Assembly (NCBI GenBank): GCA_964530525.1
Contig: CAZHBH010000047.1
Location: 1 to 17,363 of the forward strand
From: CAYNQN01 sp964530525
GTDB taxonomy: Bacteria > Actinomycetota > Acidimicrobiia > Acidimicrobiales > Acidimicrobilacustridaceae
Length of the DNA stretch: 17,363 bases
Direction of reading: 5' to 3'
In this document: positions 1-6,586 of the stretch, piece by piece
Numbering within the stretch: position 1 is the stretch's first letter
Layout of the letters: every line of letters starts with the position of its first letter
Program-made: the position numbers and the translations under genes
Notes under the pieces: model-generated
Databases searched by the model: none
What the model saw: the letters and a program-made list of their open reading frames with translations, nothing else
What the model was told of the DNA's origin: nothing

Positions 1-2
1 AC

Positions 3-608
3 ATCGGCCCCCGCGCCCGGGTCTCCCGTCGCCTGGGAACCAACATCTGGGGCACCAAGGGCGAGACGGTCGCCCTCGACAAGAGGCCCTACCCCCCGGG
101 CGAGCACGGTCGCACGCGCCGGCGGGGGAACGTCTCGGAGTACCTCCTCCAGCTCCAAGAGCGCCAGAAGGCCCGGTTCACCTACGGCCTCTCCGAGAAG
201 CAGTTCCGCAACCTCTACGAGGAGGCGAACCGCAAGGAGGGCGTCACCGGTGACAACCTGCTCCGCTTCCTGGAGCTCCGGCTCGACAACGTCGTGTACC
301 GCGCCGGCTGGGGGGCCACCCGTCCGCAGGCCAGGCAGTTCGTCGGGCACGGCCACGTAGCGGTGAACGGCAAGCGGGTGACCATCCCCAGCTACCGGGT
401 CCGCAAGGGCGACGAGATCACCCTTCGCGACAAGGCCCGTGGGTTCGTCGTGGTCCAGTGGAACCGCGACGTCCTCGACCGCCAGCCCCCCGCCTGGATC
501 CAGCCCGGGGCCGACGGCTGGACGGCCACCGTCGCCGAGCTGCCCACCCGCGAGCAGATCGACGTGCCCGTTCGCGAGCAGCTCATCGTCGAGCTCTACT
601 CCAAGTAG
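3..608 (+). CDS. rpsD: 30S ribosomal protein uS4 (RpsD), 5' end cut by window edge
   Basis: uS4 is a primary 16S rRNA binder that nucleates assembly of the small subunit body. The reading frame is open from the window edge and ends in TAG at 606-608. The visible protein begins with IGPRARVSRRLG, which fits the usual MARY-IGPRAR start, so only about four residues are missing. The segment around KRPYPPGEHGRTRRRG and YGLSEKQFRNLYEEA is the typical uS4 N-terminal domain. No zinc-binding cysteines are present, so this is the zinc-free (C-) form. The S4 RNA-binding domain follows (FLELRLDNVVYRAGW, GHVAVNGKRV). It precedes rpoA by 64 bases, as in alpha operons of actinobacteria. Identification is very secure; the true start is outside the window. 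Confidence 0.97.
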   Translation: MGPRARVSRRLGTNIWGTKGETVALDKRPYPPGEHGRTRRRGNVSEYLLQLQERQKARFTYGLSEKQFRNLYEEANRKEGVTGDNLLRFLELRLDNVVYRAGWGATRPQARQFVGHGHVAVNGKRVTIPSYRVRKGDEITLRDKARGFVVVQWNRDVLDRQPPAWIQPGADGWTATVAELPTREQIDVPVREQLIVELYSK

Positions 609-672
609 TCCCTAGCCATCCCGTCCCACCACCGCCCAAGAAGTACGAACCCCTGATCTAGAGGTAGATGCC

Positions 673-1611
673 ATGCTGGTCATGCAGCGTCCAACGGTCG
701 AAGCGCTCGGCGAGCCCGAAGGCAACCGTCAGCTCTTCGCCATCGGCCCGTTGGAGCCGGGCTTCGGCCACACCCTGGGCAACTCCCTGCGCCGGACGCT
801 CCTGTCGTCCATCCCCGGCGCAGCTGTCACCCAGGTGCGGTTCGACGAGGCCCTCCACGAGTTCGACACCATCAAGGGCGTCACCGAAGACGTCACCGAC
901 ATCATCTTGAACCTCAAGGACCTGGTGCTCCGCGTGCACGCGGAGGACCCGGTGGCGCTCCGGCTCGACGTGCGAGGTGCCAAGGAGGTGACCGCGGCCG
1001 ACATCCAGACCACAGCGGACGTGGAGATCCTCAACCCCGAGCTCCCCATCGCCACGCTCAACGCCAGCGGCCACCTGGCGGTCGACATCACCGTCGGCCG
1101 TGGTGTGGGCTACGTCCCGGCGGACCGCAACAAGACCTCGAGCACGATCGGCGTCATCCCGGTCGACTCCATCTTCTCGCCGGTCCGGCGCGTCACCTTC
1201 GCCGTGGAGCCCACGCGCCTCGAGCAGGCGACGGAGTTCGACCGCCTGGTGCTCGACGTGGAGACCGACGGCACGCTCACGCCGCGTGACGCGCTCTCGT
1301 CAGCAGGAGCGACCCTCCAGGCCTTGGTCGGCCTGGTGGCCGAGATGTCCGACGAGCCCGAGGGCCTGGAGCTCGGCGACGTGGGTACCGTCGCCACGGG
1401 CTCTCCGGACCTCGACCTTCCGATCGAGGACCTCGACCTGTCGGAGCGTCCCCGCAACTGCCTCAAGCGTGCCCAGGTGAACACCGTGGGCGAGCTTCTG
1501 GGCAAGACGGAGGACGACCTCCTGGCGATCACCAACTTCGGCCAGAAGTCGCTCGACGAGGTCATAGCCAAGCTCGACGAGCGAGGACTCTCGCTCGCCT
1601 CCAGGATCTGA
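673..1611 (+). CDS. rpoA: DNA-directed RNA polymerase subunit alpha
   Basis: The alpha subunit dimerises to scaffold assembly of RNA polymerase, and its C-terminal domain contacts promoter DNA and activators. The N-terminal domain carries the signature LEPGFGHTLGNSLRRTLLSS (residues about 32-51) and GVTEDVTDIILNLK. The alphaCTD occupies roughly residues 250-312, with R259 and N262 in the ERPRNCLKRA stretch at the positions of the DNA-contacting Arg265/Asn268 of E. coli. The ATG at 673 is chosen because it gives the usual MLxxQRP start and has AGAGG at 660-664, eight bases upstream; the ATG at 682 is a weaker alternative. At 312 residues it is somewhat shorter than many actinobacterial alphas, which carry an acidic tail after the alphaCTD; here the protein ends directly after it. 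Confidence 0.98.
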   Translation: MLVMQRPTVEALGEPEGNRQLFAIGPLEPGFGHTLGNSLRRTLLSSIPGAAVTQVRFDEALHEFDTIKGVTEDVTDIILNLKDLVLRVHAEDPVALRLDVRGAKEVTAADIQTTADVEILNPELPIATLNASGHLAVDITVGRGVGYVPADRNKTSSTIGVIPVDSIFSPVRRVTFAVEPTRLEQATEFDRLVLDVETDGTLTPRDALSSAGATLQALVGLVAEMSDEPEGLELGDVGTVATGSPDLDLPIEDLDLSERPRNCLKRAQVNTVGELLGKTEDDLLAITNFGQKSLDEVIAKLDERGLSLASRI

Positions 1612-1618
1612 GCCGAAC

Positions 1619-1972
1619 ATGCCTGCCACACCGAAGAAGGGCCGCCGGTTCGGCGGCGACGCGGCGCACCAGCGCCTGATGATGGCCAACCTGGCCGCAT
1701 CGCTGTTCGCTGCCGAGGCTGTCGTGACCACGGAGGCCAAGGCCAAGGCCCTCCGTCCCATAGCGGAGAAGCTGATCACCAAGGCCCGCAAGGGCGGGGT
1801 GCACAACCACCGGCAGGTCGTGAGCTACCTGGGCGACCGGGAGATGGCCTCGAAGCTGTTCGACGACATCGGGCCGCGCTACTCCGAGCGTCCCGGCGGG
1901 TACACCCGCATCTTGAAGCTCGGACCACGCAACGGTGACAACGCGCCGATGGCGCGCATCGAGCTGGTTTGA
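1619..1972 (+). CDS. rplQ: 50S ribosomal protein bL17
   Basis: bL17 binds 23S rRNA near the exit tunnel of the large subunit. The 117-residue product starts MPATPKKGRRFGGDAAHQRL and contains the family hallmarks LMMANLAASLF, TTEAKAKALRPIAEKLIT and GPRYSERPGGYTRILKLGPR. The length matches the conserved core of the family without the long C-terminal extension seen in some actinobacteria. It starts seven bases after the rpoA stop, so the two are almost certainly co-transcribed and translationally linked. A perfect hairpin follows its stop codon (1977-1998). Confidence 0.98.
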   Translation: MPATPKKGRRFGGDAAHQRLMMANLAASLFAAEAVVTTEAKAKALRPIAEKLITKARKGGVHNHRQVVSYLGDREMASKLFDDIGPRYSERPGGYTRILKLGPRNGDNAPMARIELV

Positions 1973-1976
1973 ACAC

Positions 1977-1998
1977 GGTCGGAACCCAGGTTCCGACC
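1977..1998 (+). terminator. perfect 9-bp hairpin after rplQ
   Basis: GGTCGGAAC at 1977-1985 is the exact reverse complement of GTTCCGACC at 1990-1998, with a four-base CCAG loop. It begins four bases after the rplQ stop. No run of T follows, so it is not a classical intrinsic terminator. It could be a U-less terminator, an attenuating or processing hairpin, or a 3' stabiliser at the boundary between the ribosomal operon and truA. The structure is read directly; the role is inference. Confidence 0.5.
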
Positions 1999-2019
1999 TG
2001 AGTCGAAGGGCACTCGCAG

Positions 2020-2841
2020 GTGACCTTGTTCGACGACCACGACCACGGGGACGTTGCCGAGGTCACCATCGCCGATCCAGCGGCGTTGGTGCGCGTGCGA
2101 CTCACCGTCGCCTACGACGGCGCCGGCTTCCACGGCTTCGCTGCCAACCGGGGCGTGGTGACGGTGGGTGGAACCCTGCAGCAGAAGCTCGCCAGGGTCC
2201 TACGCCACCCCGTCACGCTCGTCGTGGCAGGCCGCACCGATGCCGGCGTCCACGGGTGGGGGCAGGTGGTGAGCTTCGACGCCCCTGCCGAGGGCCTCGA
2301 CCTCGTAGCCCTGCAGGCGGCCGTGAACAAGATGTGCGGAGGCAGGATCGTGGTGCGGGAGGCGGCGATCGCCGAGCCCGGGTTCGACGCGAGGTTCTCC
2401 GCCCGCTCCCGCGTCTACCGATACACGGTGCTGAACCGGCCCGTGCCCGATCCCTTCCTGGCGGCGACCTCGTGGTGGGTGCCCTCGCCCCTCGACGTGC
2501 GGGCGATGTCGTTGGGGTGCGACCCGCTCATCGGCGAGCACGACTTCAGCTCGTTCTGCAGGAGGCCGAAGGTCCCCGAAGGCGAGGATCCCCCGTCGCT
2601 CGTGCGCAGGGTGGTCGACGCCCGCTGGGAAGACCTGGGCGAGGGGGTGCTGAGGTTCCAGATCGAGGCGAGCGCCTTCTGCCACCAGATGGTGAGGTCG
2701 GTGGTGGGCACGCTCGTGGAGATGGGCTCGGGTAGGCGCAAGGCGGGCGAGATGGCCGCCATCCTGCGGTCCAGGGATCGCTCTTCGGCCGGCCAACCCG
2801 CCCCTCCGCACGGCCTCGTCCTCTGGGAGGTCTCCTACTAG
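2020..2841 (+). CDS. truA: tRNA pseudouridine(38-40) synthase TruA
   Basis: TruA isomerises uridines 38, 39 and 40 in the anticodon stem-loop of tRNAs to pseudouridine. The catalytic aspartate is D74 in GRTDAGVHGWGQVVSFD; other family marks are VAYDGAGFHGFA (about residues 30-41), the RVYRYTV segment, and FCHQMVRSVVGTLVEMG near the C-terminus. The chosen GTG at 2020 has AAGGG at 2006-2010 upstream and gives 273 residues, a normal size. The first 20 or so residues are not conserved in the family, so initiation at an internal GTG or TTG near 2086-2095 cannot be excluded. The rplQ-truA adjacency is standard in Actinobacteria. The gene after it is not the usual rplM but an inserted encapsulin cassette. 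Confidence 0.95.
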   Translation: MTLFDDHDHGDVAEVTIADPAALVRVRLTVAYDGAGFHGFAANRGVVTVGGTLQQKLARVLRHPVTLVVAGRTDAGVHGWGQVVSFDAPAEGLDLVALQAAVNKMCGGRIVVREAAIAEPGFDARFSARSRVYRYTVLNRPVPDPFLAATSWWVPSPLDVRAMSLGCDPLIGEHDFSSFCRRPKVPEGEDPPSLVRRVVDARWEDLGEGVLRFQIEASAFCHQMVRSVVGTLVEMGSGRRKAGEMAAILRSRDRSSAGQPAPPHGLVLWEVSY

Positions 2842-2874
2842 GAGCCCACCCACGTGCAGGTCACCGGGTTCGCG

Positions 2875-2902
2875 ATGGATCGGGCGGGTAGAGTCGATCC
2901 AT
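2875..2902 (+). promoter_or_regulatory. inverted repeat framing a -10 box at the EncFtn start
   Basis: ATGGATCG (2875-2882) and CGATCCAT (2895-2902) are perfect inverted repeats with a 12-base spacer. The spacer ends in TAGAGT (2889-2894), a good match to the actinobacterial -10 consensus TANNNT. The right arm runs into the ATG start codon at 2901. The six bases between the -10 box and the ATG suit transcription starting at or next to the start codon, giving a leaderless mRNA; no Shine-Dalgarno sequence is visible. The repeat could be an operator for a dimeric regulator or a fold that hides the start. No good -35 is evident. The sequence facts are direct; the function is inference. Confidence 0.5.
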
Positions 2903-3284
2903 GTCGAGCGAGACGTACCACGAGCCGTTCGAGTTGCTGCCGACCGACGTGGTCGACCGCCACAGGGCCGTCCAGTCGATCATGGAGGAGCTGGAGGCGG
3001 TTGACTGGTACGACCAGCGCGTCGCAGCCACCTCGGACCAGAGCCTCGCCGAGGTCCTGGCCCACAACCGGGACGAGGAGAAGGAGCACGCGGCGATGAC
3101 CATCGAATGGCTGCGCCGTCGAGACCCCGTCTTCGCCGATCACCTGGAGACGTACCTCTTCACCGAGGGGTCCATCACGCAGATCGAGCACGAGGCCGAG
3201 CACGGGGGAGCCGACGAGGGCGGTGCCGTCGGGGCGGCTTCGTCCGACGGGAGCTTGGGCATCGGCAGCCTCAGAGGAGCTTGA
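2901..3284 (+). CDS. encapsulated ferritin-like protein (EncFtn), encapsulin cargo
   Basis: This 127-residue protein belongs to the encapsulated ferritin family, which oxidises Fe(II) and works inside an encapsulin shell that stores the iron. It has the diagnostic blocks VDRHRAVQSIMEELEAVDWY (residues 18-37) and HNRDEEKEHAAMTIEWLRR (55-73). By alignment from memory with the Rhodospirillum rubrum protein, E30, E60 and H63 correspond to the ferroxidase ligands E32, E62 and H65; E29 and E32 match neighbouring acidic site residues. After a Gly/Ala/Ser-rich linker the protein ends in SLGIGSLRGA, the encapsulation peptide that docks cargo onto the shell interior. The shell gene follows after one base. 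The start is fixed by the conserved N-terminus and a -10 box six bases upstream. The family assignment is firm. Confidence 0.95.
   Translation: MSSETYHEPFELLPTDVVDRHRAVQSIMEELEAVDWYDQRVAATSDQSLAEVLAHNRDEEKEHAAMTIEWLRRRDPVFADHLETYLFTEGSITQIEHEAEHGGADEGGAVGAASSDGSLGIGSLRGA
3273..3279 (+). promoter_or_regulatory. ribosome binding site of the encapsulin gene, inside the cargo gene
   Basis: AGAGGAG at 3273-3279 lies six bases before the encapsulin ATG at 3286. It sits in the final codons of the EncFtn gene, those for the Arg-Gly-Ala end of the cargo-loading peptide, and the EncFtn TGA (3282-3284) ends one base before the ATG. This decides the encapsulin start and rules out longer in-frame starts that would overlap the cargo gene. 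Confidence 0.75.
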
Positions 3285-3285
3285 G

Positions 3286-4095
3286 ATGAACCACCTGCTG
3301 CGCAGCAAGGCCCCGATCAGCGATCGCGCCTGGGAAGAGATCGACGAGGAGGCCAAGCGCACCCTCGAGCACTTCCTGGCCGGACGCAAGCTCATGGACC
3401 TCACGGGTCCGAAGGGCTGGGACCACTCCGCCGTTCCCACCGGCCGCGCACCCCAGGTGGGCACCCTGCAGCGCGGGACCGTGCAGGCCAGGGCCAGGGA
3501 GGTCCAGCCCATGGTGGAGCTGCGCACCCCGTTCGAGGTCGCCCGCACCGAGCTGGACGCCATCGATCGGGGCGCCTGTGACGCCGATCTGGATGCCGTG
3601 GTCGAGGCGGCCAAGGCGGCCGCCCTCGGCGAGGACGAGGCCCTCTTCCACGGCTTCGGCCCCGGTGGGATCGTGGGCCTCACGGAGGCCAGCCCCCACC
3701 AAGCCGTGGAGATCAGCAGCGACTACGAGCGCTACCCCCGCTTCGTGGCGAGGGCCATGGCTCGCCTGCAGGACGCAGGGGTGCAGGGCCCCTATGCCAT
3801 CGCACTCGGGCCGCGCTGCTACACCGGCGTGGTGGAGGAGTCCGAGATGGGGGGCTACCCCGTTCTCCAGCACCTCGAGCTGATCCTCGGAGGTCCCGTG
3901 GTGCGGGCCCAGGCCGTGAACGGTGCGGTCGTGCTGAGCCTGCGAGGTGGAGACTTCGAGATCGTCACGGGCCAAGACCTCTCGATCGGCTACGCCGACC
4001 ACGACCAGGAGGTCGTTCGCCTCTACTTAGAGGAGAGCCTCACCCTGCGGGTGTGCTCGCCCGAAGCGGCCATCCACCTGGCCTATCCGGACTGA
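3286..4095 (+). CDS. encapsulin nanocompartment shell protein, Family 1
   Basis: Encapsulins are HK97-fold shell proteins; Family 1 members with EncFtn cargo usually form T=1 shells of 60 subunits that sequester iron. The 269-residue length is typical. The N-terminus MNHLLRSKAPISDRAWEEID with the following EEAKRTLEHFLAGRKLMDLTGP segment is the conserved cargo-binding arm and N-arm of linocin M18/encapsulin proteins. Other marks are VQPMVELRTPFEVARTELD, DEALFHGF, YALGPRCYTGVVE-like strands (written here as AIALGPRCYTGVV), GGYPVLQHLELILGG and a C-terminal end VCSPEAAIHLAYPD. The ATG at 3286 is chosen for its strong ribosome binding site six bases upstream. It is co-transcribed with the ferritin cargo. 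Codon use and GC content look like the neighbours, so recent transfer is not evident. Confidence 0.96.
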   Translation: MNHLLRSKAPISDRAWEEIDEEAKRTLEHFLAGRKLMDLTGPKGWDHSAVPTGRAPQVGTLQRGTVQARAREVQPMVELRTPFEVARTELDAIDRGACDADLDAVVEAAKAAALGEDEALFHGFGPGGIVGLTEASPHQAVEISSDYERYPRFVARAMARLQDAGVQGPYAIALGPRCYTGVVEESEMGGYPVLQHLELILGGPVVRAQAVNGAVVLSLRGGDFEIVTGQDLSIGYADHDQEVVRLYLEESLTLRVCSPEAAIHLAYPD

Positions 4096-4158
4096 CCCCT
4101 ACCTCGGCGGGACTGCTCGCAACCCCCGGCCCGAGGGCCAGGCGTCTGCGTGCCCGGC

Positions 4159-4188
4159 TTGCCGGTCACCGGGGGCCAACCGTATGCT
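4159..4188 (+). promoter_or_regulatory. candidate sigma70-type promoter of rplM-rpsI
   Basis: TTGCCG (4159-4164) and TATGCT (4183-4188) are separated by 18 bases, a good match to housekeeping -35 and -10 boxes. They lie in the 134-base gap between the encapsulin and rplM genes. Transcription would start near 4195 and give a leader of about 35 bases containing the hairpin at 4201-4218. A separate promoter makes sense because the inserted encapsulin cassette would otherwise separate rplM from upstream ribosomal transcription. Confidence 0.55.
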
Positions 4189-4200
4189 CGTACGTCCTTC

Positions 4201-4218
4201 CTCAAGTTCCGTCTTGAG
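4201..4218 (+). promoter_or_regulatory. stem-loop in the rplM leader
   Basis: CTCAAG (4201-4206) pairs perfectly with CTTGAG (4213-4218) around a six-base TTCCGT loop. The stem ends 11 bases before the rplM ATG and covers the region where a Shine-Dalgarno sequence would be expected. Autoregulatory leaders are known for L13 operons in other bacteria, but I see no specific match here, so a regulatory role is conjecture. Confidence 0.35.
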
Positions 4219-4229
4219 CTGAATGAAAG

Positions 4230-4685
4230 ATGATCGTGGCTACCTACACGCCTAAGAGCAGCGAGATCGAGCGCCGTTGGCACGTCGTCGACGCGGAGGG
4301 CATGGTGCTCGGGCGCGTGGCGACCGAGGTCGCCAGACTGCTCCGGGGCAAGCACAAGCCCATGTTCGCTCCCCACATCGACACCGGCGACCACGTCATC
4401 GTCGTCAACGCCGATCGGATCGTCCTCACCTCCGACAAGGGCGACAAGGTCAGGCTCTACCGCCACTCGGGCTACCCCGGTGGCATCAAGTCCGAGACCT
4501 ACGGCGAGCTCCTGCGGCGCAAGCCGACAGAGGGCGTTCGCCGTGCGGTCAGGGGCATGCTCCCCAAGAACCGGCTGGGTCGCCAGATGCTCAGGAAGCT
4601 GAAGGTGTACGCCGGACCCACCCATCCCCACGCCGCCCAGCAGCCCCAGCCGCTCGTGCTCGAGCACGCCCGGGCCCGCGGCTGA
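4230..4685 (+). CDS. rplM: 50S ribosomal protein uL13
   Basis: uL13 is an early-assembling large-subunit protein. The 151-residue product contains RRWHVVDAEGMVLGRVAT (about residues 15-32), LLRGKHKPMFAPHIDTGDHV, NADRIVLTSDK, YRHSGYPGGIKSETYGELL and AVRGMLPKNRLGRQMLRKL, all typical of the family. The ATG at 4230 is taken; the GTG at 4236 would give a start (VATYTPKSSEIERRW) nearer the usual family N-terminus and is a real alternative, because neither has a strong Shine-Dalgarno. It has its own candidate promoter at 4159-4188 and is followed 19 bases later by rpsI, its usual partner. Confidence 0.97.
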   Translation: MIVATYTPKSSEIERRWHVVDAEGMVLGRVATEVARLLRGKHKPMFAPHIDTGDHVIVVNADRIVLTSDKGDKVRLYRHSGYPGGIKSETYGELLRRKPTEGVRRAVRGMLPKNRLGRQMLRKLKVYAGPTHPHAAQQPQPLVLEHARARG

Positions 4686-4704
4686 TCCAGAGGTTCCCAT
4701 CACG

Positions 4705-5097
4705 ATGACCCAGCCCCTCGTGCAATCCACCGGCCGCCGCAAGCGCGCCGTAGCCCGTGTTCGCATCCGTCCGGGCAACGGGCAGATCGTGGTCAACAAC
4801 CGTCCGGTCGAGGGCTACTTCCCGTCCGAGGCGCACCGCATGGTGCTCACCGAGCCGCTTCGCATCACCAACACAGCGGAGACCTACGACGTCGACGCGA
4901 CCATCGATGGTGGTGGCATCTCCGGTCAGGCCGGGGCCCTGCGCCACGGCATCGCTCGCGCGCTCGCCGAGCTCGACGTGGAGCTACGGCCCGAGCTGAA
5001 GCGAGCAGGCTTCCTCACGCGTGACGACCGTGAGAAGGAGAGCAAGAAGTACGGCCTGAAGAAGGCCCGGAAGGCTCCGCAGTACTCCAAGCGCTGA
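4705..5097 (+). CDS. rpsI: 30S ribosomal protein uS9
   Basis: uS9 lies in the head of the small subunit, with its C-terminal tail reaching the P-site tRNA. The 130-residue product shows STGRRKRAVARVRIRPGNG (residues 8-26), the VNNRPVEGYFP segment, TIDGGGISGQAGALRHGIAR and the basic tail KKARKAPQYSKR ending in the conserved Lys-Arg. CAGAGG near 4689-4694 precedes the ATG at 4705. It is co-transcribed with rplM; the downstream 82-base gap to glmM contains a hairpin at 5104-5134. Confidence 0.98.
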   Translation: MTQPLVQSTGRRKRAVARVRIRPGNGQIVVNNRPVEGYFPSEAHRMVLTEPLRITNTAETYDVDATIDGGGISGQAGALRHGIARALAELDVELRPELKRAGFLTRDDREKESKKYGLKKARKAPQYSKR

Positions 5098-5103
5098 TGT
5101 CAT

Positions 5104-5134
5104 CCGGCCGTCTCGCCGAGCGAGCATCGGCCGG
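5104..5134 (+). terminator. candidate hairpin after rpsI
   Basis: CCGGCCG (5104-5110) pairs with CGGCCGG (5128-5134). Inside, CTCG (5112-5115) pairs with CGAG (5121-5124), so the two stems can stack. It starts six bases after the rpsI stop. There is no T run, so termination is only a possibility; it may mark the ribosomal/glmM boundary. Confidence 0.4.
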
Positions 5135-5179
5135 CGCGGGTCCTGTCGGCACCTCCGAGCCCTGACGTCAGAGGTCTCC

Positions 5180-6574
5180 TTGTCACTGCGCTTCGGCACC
5201 GACGGGGTGCGAGGACCGGCCGAGGAGCTGGACGACCGGTTCGTGGTCGCCCTGGGCAGGGCCGTGGCAGCGGTGCTGCGCCCAGCTCGCTCCGATGGAT
5301 CGGGAGAGCCCGGCTTCGTGATCGGGCGCGACCCGCGCTCGTCGGGAGCCCGCATAGAGGCTGCGCTCGCAACGGGACTGGTCGCGGGAGGCCTCTCGGC
5401 GAGCTCTGCCGGGGTGGTCACTACCCCAGCCCTGGCCTGGCTCTCGGCGTCGATGGACGTGCCTGCGGCGATGATCTCTGCTTCCCACAACCCCGCTTCG
5501 GACAACGGGGTCAAGGTGTTCGCAGCGGGGGGCCGCAAGCTCGGCGACGACGTGGAGCGGGCCATAGAGGCCGAGCTCGACCGGTTCATCGCCGTTCCCC
5601 CTGCGGGAGCGGACGGTCCTGACGCCGTCGCCTCAACCGTCGGAACCGACTTGCTCGTCCAGCTCGGACCCGGGGCCACCGATGGCTACGAGGCTGCAGT
5701 GGTGGCTTCGCTCGAGGGCCGGAAGCTGGCTGGCACCAAGGTGGTGATCGACTGCGCGAACGGAGCGGCTTCGCGCCTGGCACCCGCTGTGCTCGAAGCG
5801 CTGGGGGCCGAGGTGGTCACCATGTTCGCCTCGCCCGACGGAACCAACATCAACGAGGGTTGCGGGTCCACCCACCCCGCGAGCCTCCAGGAGGCCGTGG
5901 TCGCGCACGGGGCAGCAGCGGGCCTGGCCTTCGACGGCGACGCCGACAGGGTCCTCGCCGTCGACGAGGAGGGCGCCCTCGTGGACGGCGACCACCTGAT
6001 CGCTCTTTGCGCCGGGGACCTGCGAGAGCGGGGGAAGCTCGCCGGCGACACCGTGGTGGTTACGGTGATGAGCAACCTCGGCCTCCGCAAGGCTCTGGAT
6101 CGCTCCGGTGTCGCGGTGGTGGAGACGCCTGTGGGCGACCGCTACGTGCTGGAAGCCCTGGAGGCCGGCGGGTGGTCGCTCGGAGGCGAGCAGTCGGGGC
6201 ATGTGATCTTCCGCACCTTTCCCGAGCTCGCAACCACCGGCGATGGCTTGCTCACGGGTGTGCAGCTCCTGGACCTGGTAGCCCGCAGCGGCAGGCCCCT
6301 GTCGGCCCTGGCGGCGGAGGCAATGACCACGGTGCCGCAGGTGCTGCGCAACGTGGTGGTGGCCCGGCGCCCGGGGCGGGTCCCCGACGACGTGGCCGAG
6401 GCCGCTGCCCTGGAGCAAGAGGCGCTCGGAGCGTCGGGCCGGGTGCTGATCCGTCCCAGCGGGACCGAGCCGATGGTGAGGGTGATGGTCGAGGCAGCAG
6501 ACGCTGCCGAGGCGGCGTCTGTTGCAGATCGCCTGGTAGGGGTGGTCGAGCGGTCTCTCGGGCCACCGGCGTAG
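5180..6574 (+). CDS. glmM: phosphoglucosamine mutase GlmM
   Basis: GlmM converts glucosamine-6-phosphate to glucosamine-1-phosphate, the second step towards UDP-GlcNAc for peptidoglycan. The 464-residue protein has all four alpha-phosphohexomutase signatures: RFGTDGVRG (residues 4-12), the catalytic phosphoserine S102 in ISASHNPASDNGVK, the metal loop FDGDADRVLAVD, the sugar loop GGEQSGHVIF, and the phosphate-binding RPSGTEPMVRVM near the C-terminus. The TTG at 5180 is chosen because AGAGG (5170-5174) lies five bases upstream and the protein then starts MSLRFGTDG, as usual for the family. The next gene encodes the enzyme that makes its substrate. Its stop codon TAG (6572-6574) is part of the TAGGCT box proposed as the -10 of that gene. 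Confidence 0.98.
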   Translation: MSLRFGTDGVRGPAEELDDRFVVALGRAVAAVLRPARSDGSGEPGFVIGRDPRSSGARIEAALATGLVAGGLSASSAGVVTTPALAWLSASMDVPAAMISASHNPASDNGVKVFAAGGRKLGDDVERAIEAELDRFIAVPPAGADGPDAVASTVGTDLLVQLGPGATDGYEAAVVASLEGRKLAGTKVVIDCANGAASRLAPAVLEALGAEVVTMFASPDGTNINEGCGSTHPASLQEAVVAHGAAAGLAFDGDADRVLAVDEEGALVDGDHLIALCAGDLRERGKLAGDTVVVTVMSNLGLRKALDRSGVAVVETPVGDRYVLEALEAGGWSLGGEQSGHVIFRTFPELATTGDGLLTGVQLLDLVARSGRPLSALAAEAMTTVPQVLRNVVVARRPGRVPDDVAEAAALEQEALGASGRVLIRPSGTEPMVRVMVEAADAAEAASVADRLVGVVERSLGPPA

Positions 6575-6577
6575 GCT
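6572..6577 (+). promoter_or_regulatory. candidate -10 box for a leaderless glmS-like transcript
   Basis: TAGGCT fits the TANNNT -10 consensus and ends nine bases before the ATG at 6587, with no Shine-Dalgarno in between. The first three bases are also the glmM stop codon. The same box occurs at 13239-13244 before the udg start, and a related TAGAGT lies at 2889-2894. A convincing -35 is absent, so this is inference from spacing and recurrence. Confidence 0.4.
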
Positions 6578-6586
6578 CGAAGCCTC

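Noticed and set aside
3223..3285. Upstream in-frame ATG that would lengthen the encapsulin by 21 residues
   Set aside because: It lies inside the EncFtn gene and the added residues are unlike any encapsulin; the ATG at 3286 has a strong ribosome binding site.
4123..4175. CCCCCGG and CCGGGGG as a terminator after the encapsulin gene
   Set aside because: The arms are separated by 39 bases and overlap the proposed rplM promoter; there is no T run, and such pairs are frequent in this composition.
6575..6586. glmS ribozyme or riboswitch upstream of the glmS-like gene
   Set aside because: Only 12 bases separate the stop of glmM from the ATG, which leaves no room for the ribozyme.
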